Source: Seohaeicola saemankumensis (GTDB lineage Bacteria; Pseudomonadota; Alphaproteobacteria; Rhodobacterales; Rhodobacteraceae). Taken from it: a stretch of DNA of 64,000 nucleotides. Within the stretch, counting starts at the first letter, position 1, and each line of letters begins with the position of its first letter. Positions 37,294 through 46,364 of the stretch are shown in pieces. The notes beneath the pieces were generated by a model. It was given only the letters and a program-made list of their open reading frames with translations. It had not been told where the DNA came from and did not search any database. Where the stretch lies: positions 1-64,000 of the forward strand of contig NZ_JBHTKR010000002.1 of assembly GCF_042678485.1 (NCBI RefSeq), read 5' to 3'. The position numbers were made by a program, and so were the translations under genes.

Positions 37294-37294
37294 C

Positions 37295-37996
37295 ATGCTC
37301 CAGATCAACAATCTCAAGGTCGCCTACGGCTCTATCGAGGTGATCCACGGCATCAGCCTCGAGGTACGGCCCGGCGAATGCGTTGCGCTGATCGGCGCCA
37401 ATGGCGCTGGTAAATCCTCAACCCTCAAGGCGATCTGCGGATTGGTCCCGGTGAAAAGCGGCAATGTCACCTTCGAGGGGCGCGACATCACCAACCTCAG
37501 CGGTCATGGGGTCGTGCAGGCGGGTATCACCATGTGCCCCGAAGGTCGGCAGGTGTTTCCGCAGATGAGTACGATAAAGAATCTGCGGATGGGCGCCTAC
37601 ATGCGCCGCGACGCGGAACAGGACTCCGATTTGGAACGCATGATGGACATGTTCCCCATCCTGCGTGACCGCGCCCATCAGGCGGCGGGCACCCTGTCGG
37701 GCGGCGAGCAGGAGATGCTGGCCATTGCCCGCGCGCTGATGGCGCGCCCGAAACTTTGCATATTCGACGAGCCCTCGCTGGGCCTTGCGCCCAAGATCGT
37801 GGCGGAAGTGGCCGCGACCATCGCGCGGATCAAGGCGATGGGAAAGACTATCCTGCTTGTCGAACAGAATTCGCTCATGGCGCTCAGACTGGCTGACCGG
37901 GCCTATCTGTTCGAGGCGGGCGAGATCGTGTTGAGCGGCACCGGGGAGGAGCTGCAATCACACCCGGAGGTGGTGAAAGCCTATCTGGGACACTGA
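37295..37996 (+). CDS. livF: Liv-type ABC transporter ATPase (LivF-like)
   Basis: A 233-residue ATPase with Walker A GANGAGKSST (~36-45), a canonical signature TLSGGEQEML (~136), Walker B LCIFDEP and the LivF-type CPEGRQVFP loop. It starts one base after the LivG stop. It pairs with LivG to power the LivH/LivM channel. Confidence 0.93.
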   Translation: MLQINNLKVAYGSIEVIHGISLEVRPGECVALIGANGAGKSSTLKAICGLVPVKSGNVTFEGRDITNLSGHGVVQAGITMCPEGRQVFPQMSTIKNLRMGAYMRRDAEQDSDLERMMDMFPILRDRAHQAAGTLSGGEQEMLAIARALMARPKLCIFDEPSLGLAPKIVAEVAATIARIKAMGKTILLVEQNSLMALRLADRAYLFEAGEIVLSGTGEELQSHPEVVKAYLGH

Positions 37997-38024
37997 CCGG
38001 AACGACAAAATGGGAGGAATGACA

Positions 38025-39236
38025 ATGACGAAACACCTGAAGTTCACAACACTCACGGCCATACTAGCTTTGACCGGCGGCGTAGTTATGGCAGAGGAAA
38101 AAACCCTCGACATCGGCGTTTCCGACGCGCTGACCGGCGGGGCGGCAGTCTACGGCCTGCCACAGGCGAATGCAGTTCAGATGGCGGCGGAAGAGATCAA
38201 CGCCGCAGGCGGCATCAAGGTGGGCGAGGACACCTACATGCTCAATGTCATCGCCTATGACGACAAGGCCAACCCGACCGAGGCGACCAATGCGGTACGC
38301 AAGCTGATCGACCGGGACGGCGTCAAGTTCATTCTCGGCTTCTGCTGCTCGGGCGCGACCGGAGCCGTCGCCTCCTTCATAGCCGACGAGGATGCGGTAA
38401 TGCTGGTGGGCAATGCTGCCGAACGCTCGATCACCACGCGCGAGATTTCCAATCTCGTCCGCACCCGCCCGCCTGCGGATTACACAGGCGCGGCTGCCGG
38501 CACTTTCGTCGCCCAGAAGGGCCACAAGAAAGTGGCCGTGCTCGGCGCGCTCGATGTGGGTTTCTACGCCAGCTATGTCGATGCCTTCGAGGCCGAACTG
38601 AACAAGGCGGGCGGCGAGATCATCACGCGCGAATCCTTTGGCCTCAAGGATCGGGACATGTCCCCGCAGTTGACCAAGATCCGCGAACTGCAACCCGACG
38701 CGATCCTAGTTGTCGGCTACGTGGAGCCTGCTGCCTTCATCTACCGTCAAGCCATCGAACTTGGCATCGACGTGCCGCGCTACGGCTTCACCAGTGGCAG
38801 CGAGGAACAGTTCCTGCGCGTCGCTTCCTCCGAGCAGATGGAAGGTGTCTGGGACCTGCGCCCGACCGAGCTGACGCTGCTGTCGGCCAGCGACAACGGC
38901 ATCGCCTATCACGCCAACTACACCGAGAAATTCGGAATCGCGCCCTCGCCCAGCTCGCCCTATGCCTATGACCAGACCTATGCGCTCAAGCACGCGCTAG
39001 AAGCGGCTGGCACGGTCGAGGATACCGACGCCGTGGCCGCCGCCCTGCGCGAGATGCCGATCCCGGCAGAAGTGGTCATGCAGTACCTGCCGGTAGACGG
39101 GAAGATGTTCGATGTAAACGGTCAGGCATACACCTCGAACGGCGCGTTCCAGTGGCAGAGCGGCAACTGGGTCTTCGTGCAGGACCTGCCCTCGGATGCT
39201 GCGGCTTATTCCGCCTTCCTGAGCACAATCGACTGA
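38025..39236 (+). CDS. Periplasmic substrate-binding protein of the Liv-type importer
   Basis: A 403-residue Peripla_BP_6 protein. The signal peptide ends at GGVVMA-EE (~24). The mature start LDIGVSDALTGGAAVYGLPQ and AVQMAAEEINAAGGI are typical of LivJ/K-like receptors. Later DKANPTEATNAVRKLI and TSGSEEQF fit the family. The start is the ATG at 38025, with GGAGGA upstream; two other ATGs at 38010 and 38019 overlap the ribosome-binding site. Residues lining the pocket differ from amino-acid receptors as far as I can judge, and the downstream enzymes suggest an organic acid ligand (inference). Confidence 0.9.
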   Translation: MTKHLKFTTLTAILALTGGVVMAEEKTLDIGVSDALTGGAAVYGLPQANAVQMAAEEINAAGGIKVGEDTYMLNVIAYDDKANPTEATNAVRKLIDRDGVKFILGFCCSGATGAVASFIADEDAVMLVGNAAERSITTREISNLVRTRPPADYTGAAAGTFVAQKGHKKVAVLGALDVGFYASYVDAFEAELNKAGGEIITRESFGLKDRDMSPQLTKIRELQPDAILVVGYVEPAAFIYRQAIELGIDVPRYGFTSGSEEQFLRVASSEQMEGVWDLRPTELTLLSASDNGIAYHANYTEKFGIAPSPSSPYAYDQTYALKHALEAAGTVEDTDAVAAALREMPIPAEVVMQYLPVDGKMFDVNGQAYTSNGAFQWQSGNWVFVQDLPSDAAAYSAFLSTID

Positions 39237-39330
39237 GTTCCTCCCGGCGGCGCGGGGCTCTCGGGCTCTGCGCCGCCAAATTTCGCGATCACGCCGCAAG
39301 CCTGTGGCTCTGACCTTGAAAGACCGCAAC

Positions 39331-40188
39331 ATGATCGAGATCCTTCAACAGATCGTCAATGGCGTGGCGATTGGTGGCGTCTATGTGCTGATTGCGCTTG
39401 GCCTGACCACCGTTTTCGGCATCCTGGGAATTGCCCATTTCGCCCATGGATCCGTGTCCATGTTCGGCGGCTACTTGACCTTCTTCATGGTCACCACTTG
39501 GGGCTTTCCGCTGCTGCTGGCGATCCTTATCGCGCTGATCGTAGGTTTCGTGCTGGGGATGCTGATTGAGTTGCTGGCCTATCGTCCGGTCAGGAATGCC
39601 AACCATATCAACGCCTTCATCGTGGCGCTTGGCCTAACCATGATGGTCGAGGGACTGAACCTCCAATTCTTCGGCCATGAACAGGTGGTCATTCCCACCA
39701 ACCTGACTCGCGTCTTCGACATCGGCGGGGTCACGATCCCCGAACTGCGGCTTTACGTGATCATCGCCGCGGCCCTGCTGATTATCGCCATGACCCTGTT
39801 CGTCGAAAAGACCAAGACTGGGCAGGCGATCCGCGCCGTGGCCGAAAACCGCGATGCCGCCATCCTGATGGGTGTCAACGTCAAGACGATACCGCTGGTG
39901 GTCTTTGCCATCTCGACCGCGCTGGGGGTTTGCGCGGGCGTCATGGTCGGCTCGCTCTTCGCCATCGCCCCCGGCATTGGGGAATGGCTGGTGGTCAAGG
40001 GCTTCGCCGTGCTGATCCTTGGCGGTCTGGGCTCGATCCCCGGCGCCATCGTCGGCGGGCTGGTCCTTGGCGTGACCGAGGCGCTGGCCGCGGGCTTCAT
40101 ATCATCCGCCTACAAGGACGTGATCGCCTTCGTCGTGATGATCGCCGTCCTGTTGCTGCGCCCGCAGGGCCTGATGGGGAAAGCATGA
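39331..40188 (+). CDS. livH: Liv-type permease LivH
   Basis: A 285-residue membrane protein with about eight TM helices. The start ILQQIVNGVAIGGVYVLIAL and the EAA-like loop TGQAIRAVAENRDAAILMGV are family hallmarks. A ~95-bp gap after the binding-protein gene contains an inverted repeat (about 39240-39285, GGCGGCGCGG...CCGCC) that could attenuate transcription so that more binding protein than permease is made. Its stop overlaps the LivM start (ATGA). Confidence 0.93.
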   Translation: MIEILQQIVNGVAIGGVYVLIALGLTTVFGILGIAHFAHGSVSMFGGYLTFFMVTTWGFPLLLAILIALIVGFVLGMLIELLAYRPVRNANHINAFIVALGLTMMVEGLNLQFFGHEQVVIPTNLTRVFDIGGVTIPELRLYVIIAAALLIIAMTLFVEKTKTGQAIRAVAENRDAAILMGVNVKTIPLVVFAISTALGVCAGVMVGSLFAIAPGIGEWLVVKGFAVLILGGLGSIPGAIVGGLVLGVTEALAAGFISSAYKDVIAFVVMIAVLLLRPQGLMGKA

Positions 40189-41147
40189 TGAAATTCGGCG
40201 CGACACATCTCCTTTATGCGGCGGCGCTTGTGGGCTTTGTCCTGCTGCCGCAGCTAATCACCGTGAAATACTACCTGCACCTGAGCGTGCTGGCGCTGGT
40301 CTGGGTGATCGCGGCACAGGGCCAAAACCTGATCCAGGGGTATACTGGCTATGTCTCGATCGTGCAGGCAGGCTTCATGGGCATCGGCGCCTACAGCACC
40401 ACGCTCATGGGTATCCATTTCGGTCTGCCGGTCTGGCTTACCATCCTGCTGGCACCGTTCGTCACCGCCTTGTTCGCGCTGGCGGCGGGCTATCCCAGCC
40501 TGCGGGTCAAGGGGCACTACTTTGCCATCGTCACGCTGGCCTTCAACCTTGTGATCTTCATCGTGCTGATGCATGCGACCGACCTCACGCAGGGCGAGGC
40601 CGGGATCAGCGGCATCCCAAAACCGGGACGCGAGGGTGGCTGGTTCGATTTCACCAACCGGCAGGTTTATTACTACTTCGTGCTGATCATCGCCGTCTCC
40701 ATGACGGGTCTGGCCGCGCTGATCGTGCGCTCGCGCATCGGGCAGACCTTGATCGCGATCCGCCAGAACGAGACGTTGGTGGGCGCCATCGGCATCGCCG
40801 CCTGGAAATACAAGCTGTTCGCCTTCGTTGCCGCGGCCATGTACGCGGGGCTGGCAGGCGCGCTCTATGCCCATTACCAAAGCTTCATTAACCCCGAGAT
40901 CTTTGGCCTGGCCCAATCACTCGATGCGATCCTCGCGGTGATCATCGGCGGCTCGGGCACGATCCTCGGTCCGGTGATCGGCGCCTTCGTGGTGGTGTTC
41001 CTACCCGAATACCTGCGCTTTGCGGACAGTTTCCGCCTGATCCTTTACGGTTTGCTGCTGGTGCTGGCGACGATCTTCATGCCGCGCGGCATCGTGGGCG
41101 TCGCGGGCCAACTCTGGGCGCGTATCACCGGAAAGGCTGCGTCATGA
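40185..41147 (+). CDS. livM: Liv-type permease LivM
   Basis: A 320-residue membrane protein. It has GQNLIQGYTGYVSIVQAGFM at the start of the conserved region, the loop SRIGQTLIAIRQNETLVGAI, and the GGSGTILGPVIGA motif near the end. It starts at 40185 in ATGATG overlapping the LivH stop; the open frame continues upstream only as a shadow of livH. It overlaps the next gene by 4 bases. Confidence 0.92.
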   Translation: MMKFGATHLLYAAALVGFVLLPQLITVKYYLHLSVLALVWVIAAQGQNLIQGYTGYVSIVQAGFMGIGAYSTTLMGIHFGLPVWLTILLAPFVTALFALAAGYPSLRVKGHYFAIVTLAFNLVIFIVLMHATDLTQGEAGISGIPKPGREGGWFDFTNRQVYYYFVLIIAVSMTGLAALIVRSRIGQTLIAIRQNETLVGAIGIAAWKYKLFAFVAAAMYAGLAGALYAHYQSFINPEIFGLAQSLDAILAVIIGGSGTILGPVIGAFVVVFLPEYLRFADSFRLILYGLLLVLATIFMPRGIVGVAGQLWARITGKAAS

Positions 41148-42283
41148 CTCGGCAGGCCGATCATCTGGCACAGGTGCGGGCCTTTGCTGCGACCACGCTT
41201 GCCCCTGCGGCGGCGCGCTGGACGAAGGGTGACGCGCCCGATCCCGACCTCTTCCGCGCAGCCGCCGCTCTGGGACTTTTCGGGATCGAACTGCCGGTGG
41301 AGGCGGGCGGCCTGAGCTTCGATTTCGCGCATAAGGCCGCCGTCTGCGCGACCCTGGCGGCCGTTGATTTCGGCTTTGCCATGTCCGTCGTCAATACCCA
41401 CAACGCAGCACTGCGCCTGCACCTGAGTGCACCTACCCTGGCCGCACGCCACCTGCCCGGCCTCCTGTCCGGGCAGGTCCTGGCCTGCACCGCCCTGACT
41501 GAACCGGGGGCGGGCACCGATGTTGCGGCCTTGCAGACCCGGGCGACGCAAACGGCGGACGGATGGATGATAAGCGGACATAAGGACTGGATCATCAACG
41601 CCCGTCACGCGGGCCTGTCCATTGTCTTTGCCAAATGCGGGGCGGGCGACGACGGCCCCGCCATCGGGGCCTTTCTGGTTGACCTGACTGCCCCCGGCGC
41701 AACACGCCACGCAACCGAGGCTGGTTTTGCCCAGGACAGCATGGGCACCGGCGGCTTCATCCTTGATGGGGTTGCTCTGCCGTCCGAAGCGTTGATCCTG
41801 CCCCCCGGCACCGCCTTTCGGGCCATTCTGTCCGAGATCAACGGCGCGCGCGCCTATGTTGCCGCGATGTGCTGCGCCATGCTGGGTGCGGCCATCGACA
41901 CGGCTGCAAGGTATGGCCAGAGCCGCCACAGCTTTAGCATGCCGCTGATGGATCACCAGGCATGGCGGCTGGCCCTTGCGCAGGCGCAAACAGATCTGGC
42001 GGCCACCCACGCCCTGACCGATCGCGCCATCGCCGCCATCCCGGACGATCCCGCAGCACAACTGCTGGCCGCACAGGCCAAGGTTCATGCCGTGCAGACC
42101 TGCCAGCAACATTTGCCCGCCCTTTTGCACGCCATGGGCGCCGAAGGCCTGCGCCCCACCCATTGCCTGACCCGCCACCTTGCCGCGGTGCAAAGTGCTG
42201 CCCTGACCGACGGGGCCATCGCCCCGCTGCTGGAACGGGTGGCGCGCCTGTCATGGCCCGCCACGCCCCCAATGAAGGATTGA
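41144..42283 (+). CDS. Acyl-CoA dehydrogenase homologue with an unusual C-terminus
   Basis: A 379-residue protein. The middle-domain motifs are good: ALTEPGAGTDVA (FAD/substrate) and GHKDWIINARHAG. The C-terminal domain is poorly conserved, and the usual YEGT-like segment carrying the catalytic Glu is replaced by AALTDGAIAPLL. So catalysis may use an Asp or another residue, or the enzyme may be degenerate. It is coupled to LivM by a 4-base overlap, placing it in the transport operon. The presumed step is alpha,beta-oxidation of the imported acid after CoA activation. Confidence 0.82.
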   Translation: MTRQADHLAQVRAFAATTLAPAAARWTKGDAPDPDLFRAAAALGLFGIELPVEAGGLSFDFAHKAAVCATLAAVDFGFAMSVVNTHNAALRLHLSAPTLAARHLPGLLSGQVLACTALTEPGAGTDVAALQTRATQTADGWMISGHKDWIINARHAGLSIVFAKCGAGDDGPAIGAFLVDLTAPGATRHATEAGFAQDSMGTGGFILDGVALPSEALILPPGTAFRAILSEINGARAYVAAMCCAMLGAAIDTAARYGQSRHSFSMPLMDHQAWRLALAQAQTDLAATHALTDRAIAAIPDDPAAQLLAAQAKVHAVQTCQQHLPALLHAMGAEGLRPTHCLTRHLAAVQSAALTDGAIAPLLERVARLSWPATPPMKD

Positions 42284-42286
42284 TCC

Positions 42287-43303
42287 ATGCGCGTATTCCA
42301 GATCGAGGGCGACTGGGGCATGGCCAACTTGCGCCTGTCTGACCGTCCCAAGCCCGTGCCCGGCCCAGGCCAGATCCTGATCAAGATGCATATGGCCGCC
42401 CTCAACGCCCGTGACCTGATCGTGCCCGAACGCGGCTATGGCCGTGCTACCGGAGAATTGCCCCTGATCCCCTTGTCGGACGGTGTGGGTGAGGTGGTCG
42501 AGACCGGTCCTGGCGTTACCTGCGTGGCCGTGGGCGACCGTGTCTGCCCCACCTATTTCCAGAACTGGATCGCGGGCGATCCAAGCCCCGCCGCCTTTGC
42601 TTCGGCGCTTGGCGGACCGCTGGACGGGGTGATGGCCGACTATGTCTGCCTGTCGCAGGAGGGCGTCGTGAAGGTTCCCGCCTATCTGACCGATGCCGAG
42701 GCCGCGACGCTTCCCTGCGCAGCGCTGACCGCATGGAGCGCGATTGTCACCCATGGCCAGACCCGCGCAGGGCACAGGATACTGGTGCAGGGCACCGGCA
42801 GCGTTGCCCTTTTCGCGCTGGCCTTCGCCAAGCTGCACGGCGCCCATGTCACGGTGATTTCATCCAGCGATGACAAGCTGGATCGCGCCCGCGCCATGGG
42901 GGCCGATGCTACGATCAACTATACCACCACCCCCGACTGGGCGCGCGCCAGCCGCGACATCACCGCCGCTAGGGGTGGCTATGATCTGATCATCGAACTG
43001 GGCGGGGCGCAGACCTTGCCGCTGTCGCTGCGCGCGGTGCGGCCCGGCGGCACACTGGCGATGATCGGCGTGCTTTCGGGCTTGACCATCGAGGCCTCGC
43101 TTGGCCCCATCGTCGCGCGCCAGGTCCGCCTGCAAGGGGTCACTGTCGGCCACCGTGCCGGGTTCGAGGCGATGTTGGCCGCGATGGAGCAGCACCAGAT
43201 CCGCCCGGTCATCGGCACCACATTCGCCTTCGAGGACCTTCATAGCGCGCTGCAACAACAGCGCGACGGCGGTCATTTCGGCAAGACACTCATTCTGTTC
43301 TGA
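42287..43303 (+). CDS. Medium-chain reductase of the quinone-oxidoreductase type
   Basis: A 338-residue MDR-family NAD(P)-dependent enzyme. It has the N-terminal catalytic fold (LIVPERGYG, LIPLSDGVGEVVETG) and a Rossmann nucleotide site VQGTGSVALFALAFAK (~165-180). The structural zinc Cys cluster of alcohol dehydrogenases is absent, so it is of the QOR/enoyl-reductase branch. It starts three bases after the dehydrogenase. In this operon it could reduce an enoyl or carbonyl intermediate. Confidence 0.88.
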   Translation: MRVFQIEGDWGMANLRLSDRPKPVPGPGQILIKMHMAALNARDLIVPERGYGRATGELPLIPLSDGVGEVVETGPGVTCVAVGDRVCPTYFQNWIAGDPSPAAFASALGGPLDGVMADYVCLSQEGVVKVPAYLTDAEAATLPCAALTAWSAIVTHGQTRAGHRILVQGTGSVALFALAFAKLHGAHVTVISSSDDKLDRARAMGADATINYTTTPDWARASRDITAARGGYDLIIELGGAQTLPLSLRAVRPGGTLAMIGVLSGLTIEASLGPIVARQVRLQGVTVGHRAGFEAMLAAMEQHQIRPVIGTTFAFEDLHSALQQQRDGGHFGKTLILF

Positions 43304-43309
43304 GGCCCG

Positions 43310-44848
43310 ATGCACGACACACACCCCTACCAGCCCCGCACATATGCGCGGAAAGACCCTGATGCCATTGCCTATGTGATGTGCGCCACGGGCGAGCGTG
43401 TCAGCTTTGCCCAGCTTGAGGCGCGGGCCAATCAGGGGGCGCATCTGCTGCGCGGCGCGGGCCTGGGACGTGGCGATCACATCGCCATTCTGATGGAGAA
43501 CTGCCGCGAATTCCTTGAAATCTGCTTCGCCGCGGACCGTTCGGGCGTCTATTACACGACCATCAGCACCCATCTTACGCCTGACGAAGTCGCCTATATC
43601 CTGCAGGATTGTGGTGCGCGTGTCCTGATCACCTCGGGCCGGATACTGGACAGCCTTGGGCACACCTTGCCACGCATAGACAGATCGGTGCAGGTCTACG
43701 TGGTGGGCGACACGCCCGAGGGCCTGCACGACTGGAAAGCCAAAACCGCCATGCAGCCCGAAACCCCGATCCCGGATGAGGCGCAGGGTCTGGACATGCT
43801 TTATTCATCGGGGACCACCGGACGGCCCAAGGGGATCAAGTGGCCGCTACCCGACGATCGCCCCGGCGGGCGCAGCATGCTGGTCGATCTGCTGTCCACG
43901 CTCTTCGGCTATGATGCCCAGACCCGCTATCTCAGCCCCGCGCCGCTTTATCACGCGGCACCCTTGCGCCATTCCATGGTCACGATCCGTATGGGCGGCA
44001 CCGCCTTCATCATGGACCGGTTCGACCCTTTGCGAGCACTTGATCTGATCCAGCGTCACAGCATCACCCACAGCCAATGGGTGCCCACGATGTTCGTGCG
44101 CCTGCTGAAACTCCCGCCTGAGGATCGCGCGCGTTTCGATCTGTCCTCGATGAAAATGGCCGTCCACGCCGCCGCTCCGTGTCCGATGGACATTAAGCGC
44201 CAGATGATCGACTGGTGGGGCGAGATCATCCACGAATATTACGCGGGCACGGAAAACAACGGCTTCACCGCCATCACCACACCAGAATGGCAGGCGCATC
44301 CCGGATCGGTCGGGCGCGCGAAACTGGGCGTGATCCATATCTGCGACGAAGCGGGCCGCGAACTGCCAGTCGGCCAGGAGGGCGAGGTTTATTTCGAGAA
44401 CGGCCACCAGTTTCTCTACCACAACGACCCGGACAAGACCGCCGCCTCGACCAATGCCAGCGGCTGGACCACCCTGGGCGACATCGGCAGGCTGGACGAC
44501 GAAGGTTACCTCTACCTCACCGACCGGAAATCCTTCGTCATCATCTCGGGCGGTGTGAACATCTACCCTCAGGAGGCCGAGGATATCCTGCTGGGCCATC
44601 CCGCCGTGCTCGATGCCGCCGTGTTCGGCGTGCCCAATGAAGATTTCGGTGAAGAGGTGAAGGCCGTAGTTCAACTGCTGCCCGGAAAGGCGGCAAGTCC
44701 CGCATTGGCCGAGGAACTGATCGCCTGCTGCCGCGCGCGTCTCTCATCCATCAAATGCCCGCGCAGCGTGGACTTCCGCGCGACACTGCCAAGGTCTGCG
44801 ACAGGCAAGCTCTACAAGCGCAGGCTCAAGGCCGAATATTGGCCCTGA
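43310..44848 (+). CDS. Acyl-CoA synthetase (AMP-forming)
   Basis: A 512-residue ANL-superfamily ligase. It has the P-loop YSSGTTGRPKG (~164-174), the A5 motif EYYAGTEN (~309), the A7 motif TLGDIGRLDDEGYLYLTDRK (~395-414) and the catalytic Lys in RSATGKLYKR (~500). It would activate an organic acid to its CoA ester with ATP. It is the last gene of the operon; a defective IS6 copy begins directly after its stop. Together with the importer it defines uptake plus activation; the chain length of the substrate cannot be told. Confidence 0.92.
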   Translation: MHDTHPYQPRTYARKDPDAIAYVMCATGERVSFAQLEARANQGAHLLRGAGLGRGDHIAILMENCREFLEICFAADRSGVYYTTISTHLTPDEVAYILQDCGARVLITSGRILDSLGHTLPRIDRSVQVYVVGDTPEGLHDWKAKTAMQPETPIPDEAQGLDMLYSSGTTGRPKGIKWPLPDDRPGGRSMLVDLLSTLFGYDAQTRYLSPAPLYHAAPLRHSMVTIRMGGTAFIMDRFDPLRALDLIQRHSITHSQWVPTMFVRLLKLPPEDRARFDLSSMKMAVHAAAPCPMDIKRQMIDWWGEIIHEYYAGTENNGFTAITTPEWQAHPGSVGRAKLGVIHICDEAGRELPVGQEGEVYFENGHQFLYHNDPDKTAASTNASGWTTLGDIGRLDDEGYLYLTDRKSFVIISGGVNIYPQEAEDILLGHPAVLDAAVFGVPNEDFGEEVKAVVQLLPGKAASPALAEELIACCRARLSSIKCPRSVDFRATLPRSATGKLYKRRLKAEYWP

Positions 44849-44849
44849 A

Positions 44850-45663
44850 GGTCTTGTCAGAAAGATTTGCGTTCAGCCAAGCAGGGCTGTTTCGCCGCTT
44901 CCGTGAATGACAAAACGCTCCCCATTCCGCTACTTCAAAACGAGCCCAGAGGTCATCCGCCTTGCGGTGATGTTGTACATCCGTTTTCCGCTTTCATTGC
45001 GAAACGTCGAAGATCTGCTGCACGAACGGGGCATCGACGTGAGCCACGAGACCGTCCGGTGCTGGTGGCACCGGTTCGGCCCAATGTTCGCCGCAGAGAT
45101 CAAAAAGAGGCGCATCGAGGGGTTGAAATCCAGCTGCTGGCGGTGGCATCTGGGCGAGGTTTTTTTGAAGATTAATGGTGAGCGGCACTACCTGTGCCGG
45201 GCCGTGGATCACGAAGGCGAGGTCCTAGAAAGCTTTGTGACGAAGACGCGTGATAAGACATCAGCGTTGAAATTCCTAAAGAAAGCAATGCGTAAAAACG
45301 GCCGGCCAGAGGTGGTTGTGACAGACCGACTTCGCTCCTATGGCGCAGCTTCGAAGCAAATCGGTGTTTCTGATCGGCAGGAAACAGGCCGCTGATCAAA
45401 CAATAGAGCAGAGAACTCGCACCTTCCGTTCCGACGAAGGGAGCATGCGATGTTGCGGTTCCGGCGCATGCGAAGTTCGCAGAAATTCGCTGCCGTTCAC
45501 GCTTCTGTCTGCAATCACTTTAATCAGGAACGCCGCCTCTCAACTCGCACGAATTTCAAACTCAACTGTGCCGCCGCTCTTGCTGGCTGGCGCGGTCTTT
45601 GCGCGGCATAAGGACAGTGTCACTGTCCAAGCAGAGACCGGTTTGAATTCGTCTGGCAGTCCC
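44850..45663 (+). mobile_element. IS6-family copy with nonsense mutation and mosaic structure
   Basis: It runs from the left end GGTCTTGTCAG to the right end GTCTGGCAG and includes the internal palindrome GGACAGTG-T-CACTGTCC. Its 5' half matches the intact copy at 57922, and its 3' third matches the copy at 59388, with a switch at about 45250-45295. Confidence 0.88.
44907..45611 (+). pseudogene. Defective IS6-family transposase
   Basis: A 705-base frame the same length as the intact gene at 57991. The first catalytic Asp is Gly (HLGEVF instead of HLDEVF), and the Trp codon after ETGR is TGA (45393-45395). Past it the frame stays open (SNNRAENSHLPFRRRE) to the normal TAA. Two independent lesions make it inactive in cis. 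Confidence 0.88.
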
Positions 45664-46364
45664 TGTCTGACGTCAGACAGAGGGACGGTCACGGTCTGCC
45701 CGGCTACCGGCCACCAATGACGGGAATAAGATCCGGGGACTACCCCCACCCCGCGCCGACGCGGCTCCTTCTGGCACGGCGCAGAAACATGACGATGATA
45801 CCCACCGACCGGTGAAATCGAGCATGAGGCGCGATGTGACGGATCGGGGACAGCCGCTGCCACATCGGCCAAGGCGGGGCAGGTGAGAAGCCTGCGGGGA
45901 AGCGGCTGGCCTCCGATAAAAGGCATCGTGTGGATACGGATCTGAAAACGAAGGGCCTTTCCTTGCATGTCGGGGGAAGGAGCGGGGGCCGGGTAATTGC
46001 CTGCAATAGCTGCTTGGGCTGTCTCTCTTTCCAAACACGTCTGGCCCTCCTGAAACGGGATCATATTATCCCAGTTGGTTGACCACTTCAGTTGGGGCAC
46101 TCCACGGCTGGTCTGCCCCGATCGCGTGGTCCGGTTTGACTGTTGGTGCGTGGTTGGGCCTTTCGCAACGCCCGCTAATGGAAAACCTCGGTTCCGCAAT
46201 ATACCTAAACTGTCCCATGGGCGCTGATTTCAGACATACGGTGCCGGGCTGTTCATGGCGGATGCGGACGGGCGCGCCGTGTTGCATTTCGTCGAAGCCC
46301 CAGAGTGACTGGGCCAGCCATTCAGATATGACTAAGCCAGCGCGGAGCACTGTTACAGGTTTAG
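45664..46364. other. Non-coding region with repeat fragments
   Basis: No gene is supported in these 700 bases. It holds an 18-bp perfect palindrome (45663-45680) at the IS6 boundary, a 32-bp segment (46106-46137) resembling 59336-59367, and a 46-bp segment (46191-46236) resembling 61204-61249. These look like scraps of another mobile element. Longer minus-strand frames here have no family resemblance. Confidence 0.55.
46191..46236. repeat. 46-bp dispersed repeat, copy 1 (copy 2 at 61204-61249)
   Basis: The two copies differ at 3 of 46 positions and share CCTAAACTGTCCCATGGGCG. Neither lies in a gene; copy 2 is inside a decayed IS6 derivative. Probably the end of an unidentified element. Confidence 0.6.

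Noticed and set aside
39930..40184. LivM extended upstream by 85 residues
   Set aside because: That stretch is livH in another frame; the overlapping ATGATG start at 40185 is the normal arrangement.
45393..45395. TGA in the IS6 transposase as recoding or selenocysteine
   Set aside because: The intact copy has TGG (Trp) there and no recoding signal is visible; a shared nonsense mutation is simpler.
45540..46199. 219-codon minus-strand frame after the mosaic IS6 copy
   Set aside because: It overlaps the IS6 end and dispersed repeats and has low-quality composition with no recognisable fold.
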